Positions 1 to 7,947 of a stretch of DNA of 18,029 nucleotides are shown here, in pieces. Source of the DNA: Thioglobus_B sp964558405 (GTDB lineage Bacteria; Pseudomonadota; Gammaproteobacteria; PS1; Pseudothioglobaceae); assembly GCA_964558405.1 (NCBI GenBank), contig CAZLDG010000028.1:1-18029 (forward strand). The letters are read 5' to 3'. The notes beneath the pieces are model-generated. The model was given only the letters and a program-made list of their open reading frames with translations. It was not told the origin of the DNA and did not search any database. Within the stretch, counting starts at the first letter, position 1; each line of letters starts with the position of its first letter. The position numbers and the translations under genes are program-made.

Positions 1-839
1 AGAAAATTATCTATGATGCCTTGGTGTTAGCCACCAAGGACTATATTCAAAAAAATGGGGTTTTTAATGGTGCAGTGATTGGTCTCTCAGGCGGTATTGA
101 TTCCGCACTCACCTTAGCAATTGCCGCCGATGCTATTGGTGCTGAGAACGTGCAAGCAGTGATGATGCCTTATACCTATACCTCTAGCATGAGTCTAGAA
201 GATGCCAAAGAGCAAGCCCAGCACATGGGTATTGAATATCACGAAGTAAGTATTCACCCCATGGTAGAGAGCTTTAATACTCAACTGGGCGATGTATTTG
301 GTCAAACCAAAACCGACGTGACTGAAGAAAATATTCAGGCCAGAGTGCGCGGTACCCTACTGATGGCTATCTCCAATAAGCTTGGCAAGATTGTACTGAC
401 AACGGGCAATAAGTCGGAGATGGCGGTGGGTTATGCCACCTTGTATGGCGACATGTCTGGCGGCTTTGCCCCACTTAAAGACGCGCCAAAAACGCTAGTG
501 TATAAACTGGCCAAGTACAAAAACTCACTGACTTATGTTATTCCTAGACGCGTGATTGATAGAGAGCCCTCAGCCGAGCTAGCGCCTGGTCAAGTGGATC
601 AAGATTCATTACCACCGTATGAGGAGTTAGATGCCATCCTAGAGGCGTTTGTTGAAAATAAACATTCGGTAGAATATATCAGCGCTCTAGGCTTTAATGA
701 AGCCACGGTCAGACGCATCTCAAACATGGTACTTAACAATGAATACAAGCGCCGACAGTCTGCGCCTGGTCCTAAGATTTCTGCCAATGCCTTTGGTAAA
801 GAGCGTCGTTATCCAATGACCTCTAAATTTCAGCCTTAG
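1..839 (+). CDS. nadE: Glutamine-dependent NAD+ synthetase, C-terminal part (5' truncated by window)
   Basis: This enzyme makes NAD+ from nicotinic acid adenine dinucleotide, ATP and glutamine-derived ammonia in the cytoplasm. The open frame is read from base 3 and has no start in the window, so the N-terminal glutaminase (nitrilase-like) domain must lie to the left. The visible part is the ATP-pyrophosphatase synthetase domain. It shows the P-loop SGGIDSAL, then QARVRGTLLMAISNK, the stretch LTTGNKSEMAVGYATLYGD, and RVIDREPSAELAPGQ near the C-terminus. The residues before the P-loop (KIIYDALVLATKDY) match the linker found in glutamine-dependent forms rather than in the short ammonia-only NadE, but the glutaminase domain itself is not seen. 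The TAG stop at 837-839 overlaps the stop of the convergent pabB by three bases, leaving no room for a terminator between them. Confidence 0.95.
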   Translation, partial: KIIYDALVLATKDYIQKNGVFNGAVIGLSGGIDSALTLAIAADAIGAENVQAVMMPYTYTSSMSLEDAKEQAQHMGIEYHEVSIHPMVESFNTQLGDVFGQTKTDVTEENIQARVRGTLLMAISNKLGKIVLTTGNKSEMAVGYATLYGDMSGGFAPLKDAPKTLVYKLAKYKNSLTYVIPRRVIDREPSAELAPGQVDQDSLPPYEELDAILEAFVENKHSVEYISALGFNEATVRRISNMVLNNEYKRRQSAPGPKISANAFGKERRYPMTSKFQP

Positions 840-2128
840 TCAAAGACTTTTAGTAGGCCTTGGGCCTTGTGCTGGGTTTCCTCCAGCTCTCGCTGTGCAA
901 TCGAATCAAAGACGATACCAGCACCTGCTCGAAAACTCAGGGTTTGTGCGCTTTGGGTAATGGTGCGAATCAAAATATTAAAGTCCATTTTGCCATTGGT
1001 GCTGATATAGCCCAAAGAGCCTGTGTAAGCACCACGTGGCATCTGCTCTAGCTCAGAGATAATTTGCATACAGCGAATCTTCGGACAGCCGGTAATGGTA
1101 CCGCCAGGAAACAAAGCACTGATAATCTCTTTAATGCCCACCTCTGGCTTTAGCGCACCAGTGATATTAGAGACAATATGATGTACATAGGGGTAAGTCT
1201 CTAAAAACATAATATCATCCACCACTACTGAGCCATATTCACAGACTCTGCCCAAATCATTACGCTCTAAATCCAGCAGCATAATATGCTCTGAGCGCTC
1301 TTTTGGATGGTTAATCAATCGATCCTTAAGCGCCTGATCTTCTTTACCTGTGCCACGAGGATGAGTACCAGCAATTGGCCGAGTTTGAATCACCCGATCA
1401 CTCACGCTAAATAGGCGCTCGGGCGAAGAGGAAATAATGGCAAAATTCTCAAATTGTGCCAAGGCTGAGAACGGCGCAGGATTGCTAGCTTTCAAAGCGC
1501 GGTAAATACTGGCAGCACTGGATGCATTAGCTAACTGATAATCCCACTGACGAGAAAGATTAACCTGGAATACGTCGCCGGCCTTAATATAACGCTTAAT
1601 GCGCTCAACCCCTGTCAAAAACTTATCTGGATTCTCTGGTGATAAATCGCCCGATAAATCCACTTCTTTAGGCTGATTCAGCTGTTTAATATCAGCCAGT
1701 ATTGCCTCTATACGCGTTTGATCACCATCAACATCTACCAGGTAGGTTTGCTCTTTGACCCAATCAATAATAATGGCATTATTAATCCAAACAGCTGTGG
1801 CTATCGGCGTATCAGATTGGTGTAAATCACCATCAAGTACCGGTTCAATTTGCCCAATTAATTCGTAGGATAGGTAGACAAAATACCCACCGGTAAAAGG
1901 CAGATCTGAGTCAATCTTCTCGTGAGTTTGAAGCTGAGCCTCTAGTGTTGAGAGAAAATCAAACTCTGCCGGTGTGTTTAAAACAATCTCATCACCCGGA
2001 TTGGCAAATAATAAAGAGAAGCGGTTGTCTTGGTTGTGACTAACACTCTCTAGTAGAAAGGGATACTTCTTTGGATTGAGCTCGCACAACAAATCCAAAT
2101 CAAGATGATCAATGCTTATTACTTGCAT
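836..2128 (-). CDS. pabB: Aminodeoxychorismate synthase component I (chorismate-binding)
   Basis: PabB aminates chorismate to 4-amino-4-deoxychorismate in p-aminobenzoate/folate synthesis, using ammonia from a PabA-type glutaminase that is not in this window. The 430-residue protein has the shape of PabB, whereas TrpE usually exceeds 490. An N-terminal domain is followed by the chorismate-binding domain, with HPKERSEHIMLLDLERNDLGRV, VHHIVSNITGAL, FPGGTITGCPKIRCMQII, GAYTGSLGYI and FNILIRT. These favour PabB over TrpE, especially PGGTITGCPK and VHHIVS. The odd point is PIAGT at about residues 250-254, where classical PabB has PIKGT with a nucleophilic lysine and TrpE has alanine. A TrpE-like role is therefore not fully excluded, but no other trp genes are nearby. 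It is the last gene of the leftward tolB-pal-cpoB-pabB run, 9 bases after cpoB, with no obvious Shine-Dalgarno. Confidence 0.88.
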   Translation of the reverse strand: MQVISIDHLDLDLLCELNPKKYPFLLESVSHNQDNRFSLLFANPGDEIVLNTPAEFDFLSTLEAQLQTHEKIDSDLPFTGGYFVYLSYELIGQIEPVLDGDLHQSDTPIATAVWINNAIIIDWVKEQTYLVDVDGDQTRIEAILADIKQLNQPKEVDLSGDLSPENPDKFLTGVERIKRYIKAGDVFQVNLSRQWDYQLANASSAASIYRALKASNPAPFSALAQFENFAIISSSPERLFSVSDRVIQTRPIAGTHPRGTGKEDQALKDRLINHPKERSEHIMLLDLERNDLGRVCEYGSVVVDDIMFLETYPYVHHIVSNITGALKPEVGIKEIISALFPGGTITGCPKIRCMQIISELEQMPRGAYTGSLGYISTNGKMDFNILIRTITQSAQTLSFRAGAGIVFDSIAQRELEETQHKAQGLLKVFD

Positions 2129-2137
2129 GTGCTGGCG

Positions 2138-2824
2138 TTAATTTAATTGTTTGTTGGGCAGTTGAGGTGCTGGCTCGGGTGGTGTTATTTCGCTTAATAG
2201 GCGTTTGGCACGCATGACCACACTATGGGTTGGGAACTTAAGCACCATCGTATCTAATAAGCTCAACGCCTTGTTATTATCGCCCAGCTCTACATATACA
2301 CGTGCCAACTCAAACAGGGAATTGGCATATTTATGATGTAGTGGATTTTGCTGTTGAAAAGTCACAAAGCTATTGCGCGCTTGATGATAGTCGGCCTTAG
2401 CTAAATAGGCCTTTGCCAGCCAGTACTGGGCATCAGAAGCGTGGTTGTTATCTGGATAGATAGCCAGATATTTATTAAAGAGCTCGATGGCGTGATCATA
2501 TTGATCAGTGACCAATAAACTTCTGGCGTCGGTATAGATTTTGCGCGCTTTTTTATTATGTTCACGCACTCTGAGCATAGTTTGCTCAACCACGTTGGAG
2601 GATTTTTTATACTCCATCAAATTAAACAGCTCGCCAATCTTTTGAGCGCTTTGTTTTTGCTGTTCTTCCAATTGCTCAATCTTGCCTTTGAGTACTCGGT
2701 TTTTTTTCAGCAGTTGTTTGATTTTTTTATTATGATCTAGAATGACTTTTTCACTATTGATTTGCGCCACTGAGCTCAAAGACAACAGTAAAGACAAAAC
2801 CACAATAAAACTCGCTCTAATCAT
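2138..2824 (-). CDS. cpoB: Cell division coordinator CpoB (YbgF), periplasmic TPR protein
   Basis: CpoB is the periplasmic partner of TolA and PBP1B that couples outer-membrane constriction to septal peptidoglycan synthesis; that role is known from E. coli. The 228-residue product has a signal peptide (residues 1-20, ending SVAQ), a Lys/Gln/Glu-rich coiled coil at about 22-70, then TPR units from about 90 (DQYDHAIELFNKYLAIYPDN; KADYHQARNSFVTF; GDNNKALSLLDTMVLKFP). This is the usual CpoB architecture and length. It follows pal by 14 bases, the standard position at the end of the Tol-Pal cluster. No good ribosome binding site is visible, so translation may depend on readthrough from pal. Confidence 0.92.
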   Translation of the reverse strand: MIRASFIVVLSLLLSLSSVAQINSEKVILDHNKKIKQLLKKNRVLKGKIEQLEEQQKQSAQKIGELFNLMEYKKSSNVVEQTMLRVREHNKKARKIYTDARSLLVTDQYDHAIELFNKYLAIYPDNNHASDAQYWLAKAYLAKADYHQARNSFVTFQQQNPLHHKYANSLFELARVYVELGDNNKALSLLDTMVLKFPTHSVVMRAKRLLSEITPPEPAPQLPNKQLN

Positions 2825-2838
2825 TGGAGAATCAATAT

Positions 2839-3420
2839 CTATTCATAAACAAAATCAACACGACGATTCTGCTGATAAGCCGCCTCATCTCGCGCATCAA
2901 TCAGTGGCTTTTCCTCGCCATAACTAATCACCTCAATACGCGAGCCAAGATTCTCATACAAACCCAGAATTTCTTTAACCGCCAGCGCCCTATTCTCACC
3001 CAAGGCTAGGTTGTATTCACGAGTACCACGCTCATCAGCATGCCCTTCTAAGCGCAATTTAAGCGCTGGATGCTCGCGCATGAAATTGGCGTGCTTAATC
3101 ACCTCATCGGTATTGGCCTTATCCAGCTCAAAATTATCATAATTAAAGTGCAGGGTAAACTTCACGCCGGCCTCTTGCAGATCGGATACTGCACTTCGCG
3201 TCGCACTGCTAGTGCCACGACTCATATGACTACCACTTACACTCTGCGTGCTAAAGCTGGCAGAGTCCTTAGAAATAATACTTTCTTCGGTAGTGTTTTC
3301 AACCAACTGAGCTCTGGGCATAACTTTTTCATACAGCTCATTTGCTTGTTGTTTGACCGTGTCGCTAGAACACGATGATAGCAATAATGTTGTTACAACC
3401 AATGTTAATACTTTATGCAT
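2839..3420 (-). CDS. pal: Peptidoglycan-associated outer-membrane lipoprotein Pal
   Basis: Pal anchors the outer membrane to peptidoglycan and cycles with TolB and TolA. The 193-residue precursor begins with a lipoprotein signal; the lipobox LLSSC puts the lipidated cysteine at residue 17. A low-complexity Ser/Thr-rich linker (about 40-80) follows. The OmpA-like domain occupies about 88-193, with FNYDNFELD, LEGHADERGTREYN, LALGENRALAV and QQNRRVDFVYE, which carry the conserved peptidoglycan-binding Asp and Arg. It is about 20 residues longer than E. coli Pal, and the excess lies in the linker. A good Shine-Dalgarno (AGGGGG) sits 4 bases before the ATG. It lies 12 bases downstream of tolB. Confidence 0.96.
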   Translation of the reverse strand: MHKVLTLVVTTLLLSSCSSDTVKQQANELYEKVMPRAQLVENTTEESIISKDSASFSTQSVSGSHMSRGTSSATRSAVSDLQEAGVKFTLHFNYDNFELDKANTDEVIKHANFMREHPALKLRLEGHADERGTREYNLALGENRALAVKEILGLYENLGSRIEVISYGEEKPLIDARDEAAYQQNRRVDFVYE

Positions 3421-3432
3421 AAATCCCCCTTA

Positions 3433-4704
3433 TTATTTAGAATAATGTGACCAGTTTGGCTCTCGTACTTCGCCGGCTTTTGATGTGAGCTCAAAGGTGT
3501 TTTGACCCAGAATCGACACCACAGATAGTACGCCATTATCACCCTTGTTGGTGGCAAAGATAATCATGCCACCATTGGGTGAGAAAAATGGCGATTCATC
3601 CAGAGCATTATCAGTCATCACGGTTAGATCTCTAGTGGCAATGTCCAGCGTGGCAATACGATAATCTCTGCCCACTCTATGCACCAAGGCCAGCGTCTTG
3701 CCATCAGGAGAAAACACAGCCTTGGCATTATAAGAACCTTCAAAACTGGCTCGAGAAACCTTGCCCGTCTCTAGGTTTTTAATATACACCTGTACTTGTC
3801 CTGAGCGGTTAGAGGTAAACACAATTGACTTACCATCGGGTGCGTAACTGGCCTCGGTATCAATGGCACTATTATCCGTTAGGCGCGTGAGTTTTTTTGT
3901 GCCCAGGTGATAATTGTAGATGTCTTTATTGCCGGCTTTAGACAGCGTTAGAATCAGACTTTGCCCATCTGGATGCCAGGCTGGTGCTGAGGCAATGCCG
4001 TCAAAATAAGGTAGCTTTTGTGTTTTGCGACGTACAAAGGGATATTGTACAAACACCTCTGATCGTGCATTACGAAATGACACGTAGGCGATTTTATTTT
4101 GATCTGGCGACCAAGCGGGTGAGAGAATCGGATCGTTTGAAGTCAAAATGGTTTGCGGGTTTTGCGCATCCGAATCTGAAATCTCTAGGCGATATTCACG
4201 CTGGGCGCCTTTATTGCTAACGGTCACATAAGCCAGACGCGTATCAAATGAGCCCTTTTCACCCAATAGTGCATGAAAGATTTGATCAGAAAGATAATGC
4301 GCAATACGGCGTATGCCACTATTGTGTACGGCAAATTTGGCCGAATACAGTGTTTTGCTGGAATATACATCCACCAAGTCAATCTCTACATTAAAGATTT
4401 TTTGACTGACTTTGTCTAGTCTGCCGTGTACTAAGGCTTCAATCTTGTTAGCGCGCCAATGGGAAAAATCAATCTCGCCAGTAATTGGCTGCTCAGCGCT
4501 GATGGCACTAAACTCGCCAGAACGGTTAAAGTTATCGCGCATGATATGAGCAATCTCTTTGCCCTGATCTGCCTCGCCTTTAATGACAAATGGCGCAATA
4601 GCAATCGGGAAAGCATCTTCGTTTTGCTTAAGGATGGTAACCTCAAGCAGTGCTATTGACGCCTGAGACCAGCACAGCAAAACAGCGATAACTAAACGCT
4701 TCAT
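3433..4704 (-). CDS. tolB: Tol-Pal system periplasmic beta-propeller TolB
   Basis: TolB is the periplasmic beta-propeller that binds Pal and TolA during outer-membrane constriction. The 423-residue protein has a signal peptide (about 1-18), an N-terminal alpha/beta domain (IAIAPFVIKG at about 33; HGRLDKV) and a C-terminal six-bladed propeller. The propeller is built from repeats of the type SPAWSPDQNKIAYVSF, APAWHPDGQSLILTLS, EASYAPDGKSIVFTSNRSG, AVFSPDGKTLALV and SPFFSPNGGMIIFATN. Length and order of parts are standard. The ATG at 4704-4702 overlaps the TGA of iscX in an ATGA junction, which implies translational coupling. tolQ, tolR and tolA, normally just upstream, are absent from the window. 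Confidence 0.97.
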   Translation of the reverse strand: MKRLVIAVLLCWSQASIALLEVTILKQNEDAFPIAIAPFVIKGEADQGKEIAHIMRDNFNRSGEFSAISAEQPITGEIDFSHWRANKIEALVHGRLDKVSQKIFNVEIDLVDVYSSKTLYSAKFAVHNSGIRRIAHYLSDQIFHALLGEKGSFDTRLAYVTVSNKGAQREYRLEISDSDAQNPQTILTSNDPILSPAWSPDQNKIAYVSFRNARSEVFVQYPFVRRKTQKLPYFDGIASAPAWHPDGQSLILTLSKAGNKDIYNYHLGTKKLTRLTDNSAIDTEASYAPDGKSIVFTSNRSGQVQVYIKNLETGKVSRASFEGSYNAKAVFSPDGKTLALVHRVGRDYRIATLDIATRDLTVMTDNALDESPFFSPNGGMIIFATNKGDNGVLSVVSILGQNTFELTSKAGEVREPNWSHYSK

Positions 4705-4898
4705 TCTCTCTCTTCAATCCAATGCATTTGAATGGCTTCTAGAATCTTTTCTCCTGACTTATCAGCCTCATCGTCAAAATCCTCTAACTCGATAACCATC
4801 TGCCTAAGATCCACAAAATTTACCCATTGAGGGTCTACTTCAGGATGCTTTTCATCCAATTCAATGGCAATATCTAAAGAGTCTGTCCACTTCATCAT
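4701..4898 (-). CDS. iscX: Fe-S cluster assembly accessory protein IscX
   Basis: This small acidic protein (65 residues) matches IscX/YfhJ, a frataxin-like iron-binding modulator of cysteine desulfurase IscS. Recognisable segments are MKWTDSLDIA at the start, DPQWVNFVDL, LEDFDDEADKSGEKILEAI and a C-terminal W-x-E-E; E. coli IscX has the same pattern and almost the same length. The start could be either of two adjacent ATGs (4898 or 4895). The AGGAG just upstream is 3 bases from the first and 6 from the second, so the second may be preferred. Its place is unusual: in E. coli iscX ends the isc operon, while here it lies 63 bases after spoT and overlaps tolB by four bases. Confidence 0.9.
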   Translation of the reverse strand: MMKWTDSLDIAIELDEKHPEVDPQWVNFVDLRQMVIELEDFDDEADKSGEKILEAIQMHWIEERE

Positions 4899-4961
4899 TT
4901 ACTCCTGAAAAATCTTAGGATAATTTTAACAAAAACTGAGAAAAGCTTCACAGCAAAAACA

Positions 4962-7064
4962 CTAGGCTCTACCCACAGTTTTTACAAAATCTAGCTGTTT
5001 GATACTATAGAAAACTTCATCTAACACCTGGGTGTTGCGCACGGAAATCACCATAATCAGTGATTTAATCGAATTGTCTTTTTCAATAATATCTAGGTGT
5101 TCAATATTAACACCAATTTTGGCAATGGTATTGGCAATAGAGGCCAGTGTGCCGCGACGATTAATAACTTCAACGTTAATCTTAACTTCAAACTCTTCCT
5201 GCGGGTCGGCCTGCCAATCGACATTGAGCCATTGCTGCTTGTGGTTTTTTGCATACAACAAGTTGGCACAATCGTGTCTGTGCATCACCATACCCTTGGT
5301 GGTAGTTAATACGCCACAAACGCGATCACCAGGAATTGGATAACAACAGTGGGCAAAACTAATGGCCTTACCCTTGGCTTCGCGCACCACAATATTTTGA
5401 ATCAAACAATGATCATCATCACATTGCAATTTATTTAACACCACGGAAACCAGCACCTCTGACAAGGCAACACGCAAATACAATTCGTCCTTAGAATCAC
5501 AATTGAGATCATCAAGACAAGCTTGCCACTTTTGTTCGTCCACCGCATTACTGTCAATATTTTGATACTCTAAGGCGTTGGTGAGCAGATACTCACCCAG
5601 CTGAATCAACTCTGAAGCCGACTCTTCTTTCAGATAGGTTTTAATGGCAGATTTGGCCTTGGCGGTTACCACCATTTGCAGCCAAGACGGATGTGGTTTG
5701 GCTTTTTTATTGGTGATAATCTCGATGGTTTGACCCGATTTCAACTCGCTAGAGATCTCAGTACTAACCTTGTTAACCTTAGCACCTAGCGTGCGATTAC
5801 CAATATTGGTGTGCACCGCATAGGCAAAATCCAGCACCGTGGATTTATACGGCATTTGAATAATATCGCCATTAGGGGTAAAGACAAACACCTCAGAAGG
5901 AAATAGATCGGCCTTGGTACCCTCTAAGAATTCTACTGAGGTGCCTGAGTTTTGCTGAATATCCAACAAAGAACCTAACCAATTGCTGGCCAATTGCGCC
6001 TCAGCATTACCAACGCTCTTGTAATGCCAATGCGCAGCAATACCGTATTCTGAAACAAAGTGCATGTCCTTTGAACGGATCTGTACCTCAATAAAAATCT
6101 TATTGGGGCCAAAGAGTATGGTGTGTAACGACTGATAACCATTGGATTTTGGCAAGGCAATATAATCCTTAAAATTACCTGGCAATGGCTTATACAGATT
6201 ATGAATAATGCCCAGCGCTTGGTAACACTGCGCTACATCATCCACCACCATTCTAAAGGCATACATATCCAGCACCTGGGTAAATTTAAGCTGCTTAAGT
6301 CGCATTTTCTTAAAAATACTATAGGGCTGTTTGCGTCGACCACTGACTTCAATATCCAGCATCCCTTCTTGCTTAAGGCGATTACGAATCTCCTCTAAGG
6401 TGTGGTCAATAACCTTTTTTTGATTACCGCAGTGCTTGCGAATATTCTCTACAATCACCCGATGACGATGCGGATGAATGGCAGCAAAGCATAAATTATC
6501 CAGCTCGGTTCTAATGCTATTTAGTCCTAAACGGCGTGCAATTGGTGCGTGAATCTCCGCGGTCTCTCTGGCAATTCTAAGTTGCTTTTCTCTGGACATA
6601 GACTCAAGCGTGCGCATATTGTGCAGGCGATCGGCAAGTTTAATCACCATCACTCGCATGTCATCACTCATGGCCAAAAATAGCTTTCTAAAGTTCTGCG
6701 CTTGTTTGTCGACGTTGGAATGAAACTCTAAACCCGTTAGCTTGGAAACACCCTCAACAATATGAGCGACCTGCGTACCAAAATCACGCTCAATATCCTC
6801 ATAAGTAATCTCAGTATCTTCAATACAATCGTGCAATAGCGCACTGACAATACAATAATAATCCAGACTAAGCTCGGCCAAAATCATTGCCACTGCTAGA
6901 GGGTGAAATACATACGCTTCACCAGATCTTCGATACTGGCCATCATGTGCGGTTGCTGCCACAATATAAGCCTGATATACCCCTTCTACCTGTTCTTTAG
7001 ACATGTAGCTTTCAACCGTGTCACACAGATCAGAAATTAGGATACGTTTGGAGAGTTCGCTCAT
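4962..7064 (-). CDS. spoT: Bifunctional (p)ppGpp synthetase/hydrolase, SpoT type
   Basis: This is a cytoplasmic stringent-response enzyme of the long RelA/SpoT family. The hydrolase HD domain is intact: AHDGQYRRSG near residue 40, LLHDCIEDTEIT near 77-85 and LADRLHNMRT near 145-152. The synthetase domain has the G-loop tyrosine in KSNGYQSLHT and the catalytic EVQIRS. A TGS domain follows (EVFVFTPNGDII; DFAYAVHTNIGN), then a zinc-finger-like FAHCCYPIPGD segment and a C-terminal ACT domain (INRRGTLASIANTIA). The motif separating bifunctional (RxKD) from RelA-like (ExDD) enzymes reads NFKD here, so Lys-Asp is kept but the Arg is Asn. I chose the ATG at 7064, giving 700 residues, close to E. coli SpoT (702). 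The in-frame TTG at 7094 is only a few bases after the predicted transcription start. Confidence 0.95.
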   Translation of the reverse strand: MSELSKRILISDLCDTVESYMSKEQVEGVYQAYIVAATAHDGQYRRSGEAYVFHPLAVAMILAELSLDYYCIVSALLHDCIEDTEITYEDIERDFGTQVAHIVEGVSKLTGLEFHSNVDKQAQNFRKLFLAMSDDMRVMVIKLADRLHNMRTLESMSREKQLRIARETAEIHAPIARRLGLNSIRTELDNLCFAAIHPHRHRVIVENIRKHCGNQKKVIDHTLEEIRNRLKQEGMLDIEVSGRRKQPYSIFKKMRLKQLKFTQVLDMYAFRMVVDDVAQCYQALGIIHNLYKPLPGNFKDYIALPKSNGYQSLHTILFGPNKIFIEVQIRSKDMHFVSEYGIAAHWHYKSVGNAEAQLASNWLGSLLDIQQNSGTSVEFLEGTKADLFPSEVFVFTPNGDIIQMPYKSTVLDFAYAVHTNIGNRTLGAKVNKVSTEISSELKSGQTIEIITNKKAKPHPSWLQMVVTAKAKSAIKTYLKEESASELIQLGEYLLTNALEYQNIDSNAVDEQKWQACLDDLNCDSKDELYLRVALSEVLVSVVLNKLQCDDDHCLIQNIVVREAKGKAISFAHCCYPIPGDRVCGVLTTTKGMVMHRHDCANLLYAKNHKQQWLNVDWQADPQEEFEVKINVEVINRRGTLASIANTIAKIGVNIEHLDIIEKDNSIKSLIMVISVRNTQVLDEVFYSIKQLDFVKTVGRA

Positions 7065-7102
7065 GTTAATCAGTTGTGTTAATCTTGCGGGCAATCTTTG
7101 CC

Positions 7103-7108
7103 ATTATA
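7103..7108 (-). promoter_or_regulatory. Predicted -10 box for spoT-iscX-tol operon
   Basis: Read on the minus strand this is a perfect TATAAT, part of the self-complementary octamer ATTATAAT at 7103-7110. It would start transcription near 7096 and give a leader of about 32 bases to the ATG at 7064. No convincing -35 hexamer is visible at 16-18 bases. Because the octamer is a palindrome, the same bases also offer a -10 on the plus strand (7105-7110). Confidence 0.5.
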
Positions 7109-7123
7109 ATACAAGCGAGTCAG

Positions 7124-7129
7124 TATAAT
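7124..7129 (+). promoter_or_regulatory. Predicted -10 box for bamD operon
   Basis: A perfect TATAAT would place the start near 7136, about 31 bases before the bamD ATG at 7167. The best -35-like hexamer, TTGCCA at 7098-7103, is 20 bases away, which is longer than usual. The TATAAT at 7105-7110 is an alternative. Confidence 0.45.
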
Positions 7130-7166
7130 GCTTTTGCATATTGGTAATATATTTTTAATCAAATTC

Positions 7167-7934
7167 ATGAAAAAATTAGTCTTATTGATTCCGGCGTTAA
7201 CCTTACTATTAAGCGGCTGCTGGTGGGAAGAGGAGAAAAAGCGCGAATCTATCACCAAAGGCTGGTCACCCAAGACTTTTTTCGAACAAGCTAAAGAACA
7301 AGTATCTGCCGGCTCAAGAGACGAGGCAATCAAATTATTTGAACAATTACAAGCCGCTTACCCCGGTTCAAAATACGCCCTACAGTCTAAGTTAGAAATC
7401 GCCTACACCTTGTACAAAGGTGAGGATTACGACCTGGCCATTGATCACTTAAACAACTACATTAAACTTTATCCTGAGCATTTTTCTACGCCGTATGCCT
7501 ATTACCTACGCGGCGTGGTTTCGGAAGACAAGTCGCGTTCAATTCTGGATGATTATCTAACCGATAATGCCCAGCGTGATGTCGATTCCGTGCGTGACGC
7601 GTTTAATTACTACTTGGCATTGATCAAGAAATTTCCAAAAACCGAATACGCTGAAGAAGCGAAAACACGTCTGATTATTCTCAGAAACATCTTGTCAAGA
7701 CATGAGCTATTCGTGGCTATTTTCTACAGCAAAAAAGGGGCGAATATCTCAGCCATTAATCGCTGTAAATACATTATTGAAAAATACCCAAATACGCCAT
7801 CTGTACCTGCAGCACTGCATTTAATGGCTTACAACTACGATCAAATTGGACAGGAAAAATTAGCCAGCGATGCGCGCCGCGTACTAAAGAGCAGCTACCC
7901 ACTTTATACACCGCACTATTCACTAGAAGATTAA
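7167..7934 (+). CDS. bamD: Outer membrane protein assembly factor BamD (lipoprotein)
   Basis: BamD is the essential TPR lipoprotein of the BAM complex that inserts beta-barrel proteins into the outer membrane. The frame is open from an ATG at 7128, but the ATG at 7167 starts a proper lipoprotein signal (MKKLVLLIPALTLLLSGC, with Cys18 lipidated), so I use it; the product is 255 residues. Behind the signal come TPR repeats: SRDEAIKLFEQLQAAYPGS, EDYDLAIDHLNNYIKLYPEH, VRDAFNYYLALIKKFPKTEYA and INRCKYIIEKYPNTPSVPAAL. The substrate-groove region YYLRGVVSEDKSRSILDDYL and the DAQRD-like DNAQRDVDSV are typical of BamD. It heads a rightward cluster with the MFS gene 13 bases on. No strong Shine-Dalgarno is seen. 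Confidence 0.95.
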   Translation: MKKLVLLIPALTLLLSGCWWEEEKKRESITKGWSPKTFFEQAKEQVSAGSRDEAIKLFEQLQAAYPGSKYALQSKLEIAYTLYKGEDYDLAIDHLNNYIKLYPEHFSTPYAYYLRGVVSEDKSRSILDDYLTDNAQRDVDSVRDAFNYYLALIKKFPKTEYAEEAKTRLIILRNILSRHELFVAIFYSKKGANISAINRCKYIIEKYPNTPSVPAALHLMAYNYDQIGQEKLASDARRVLKSSYPLYTPHYSLED

Positions 7935-7947
7935 TTCATCCAATCTA

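Noticed and set aside
7065..7094. TTG start of spoT at 7094
   Set aside because: It would lie within about two bases of the predicted transcription start and adds ten residues not expected in SpoT. The ATG at 7064 fits the family length.
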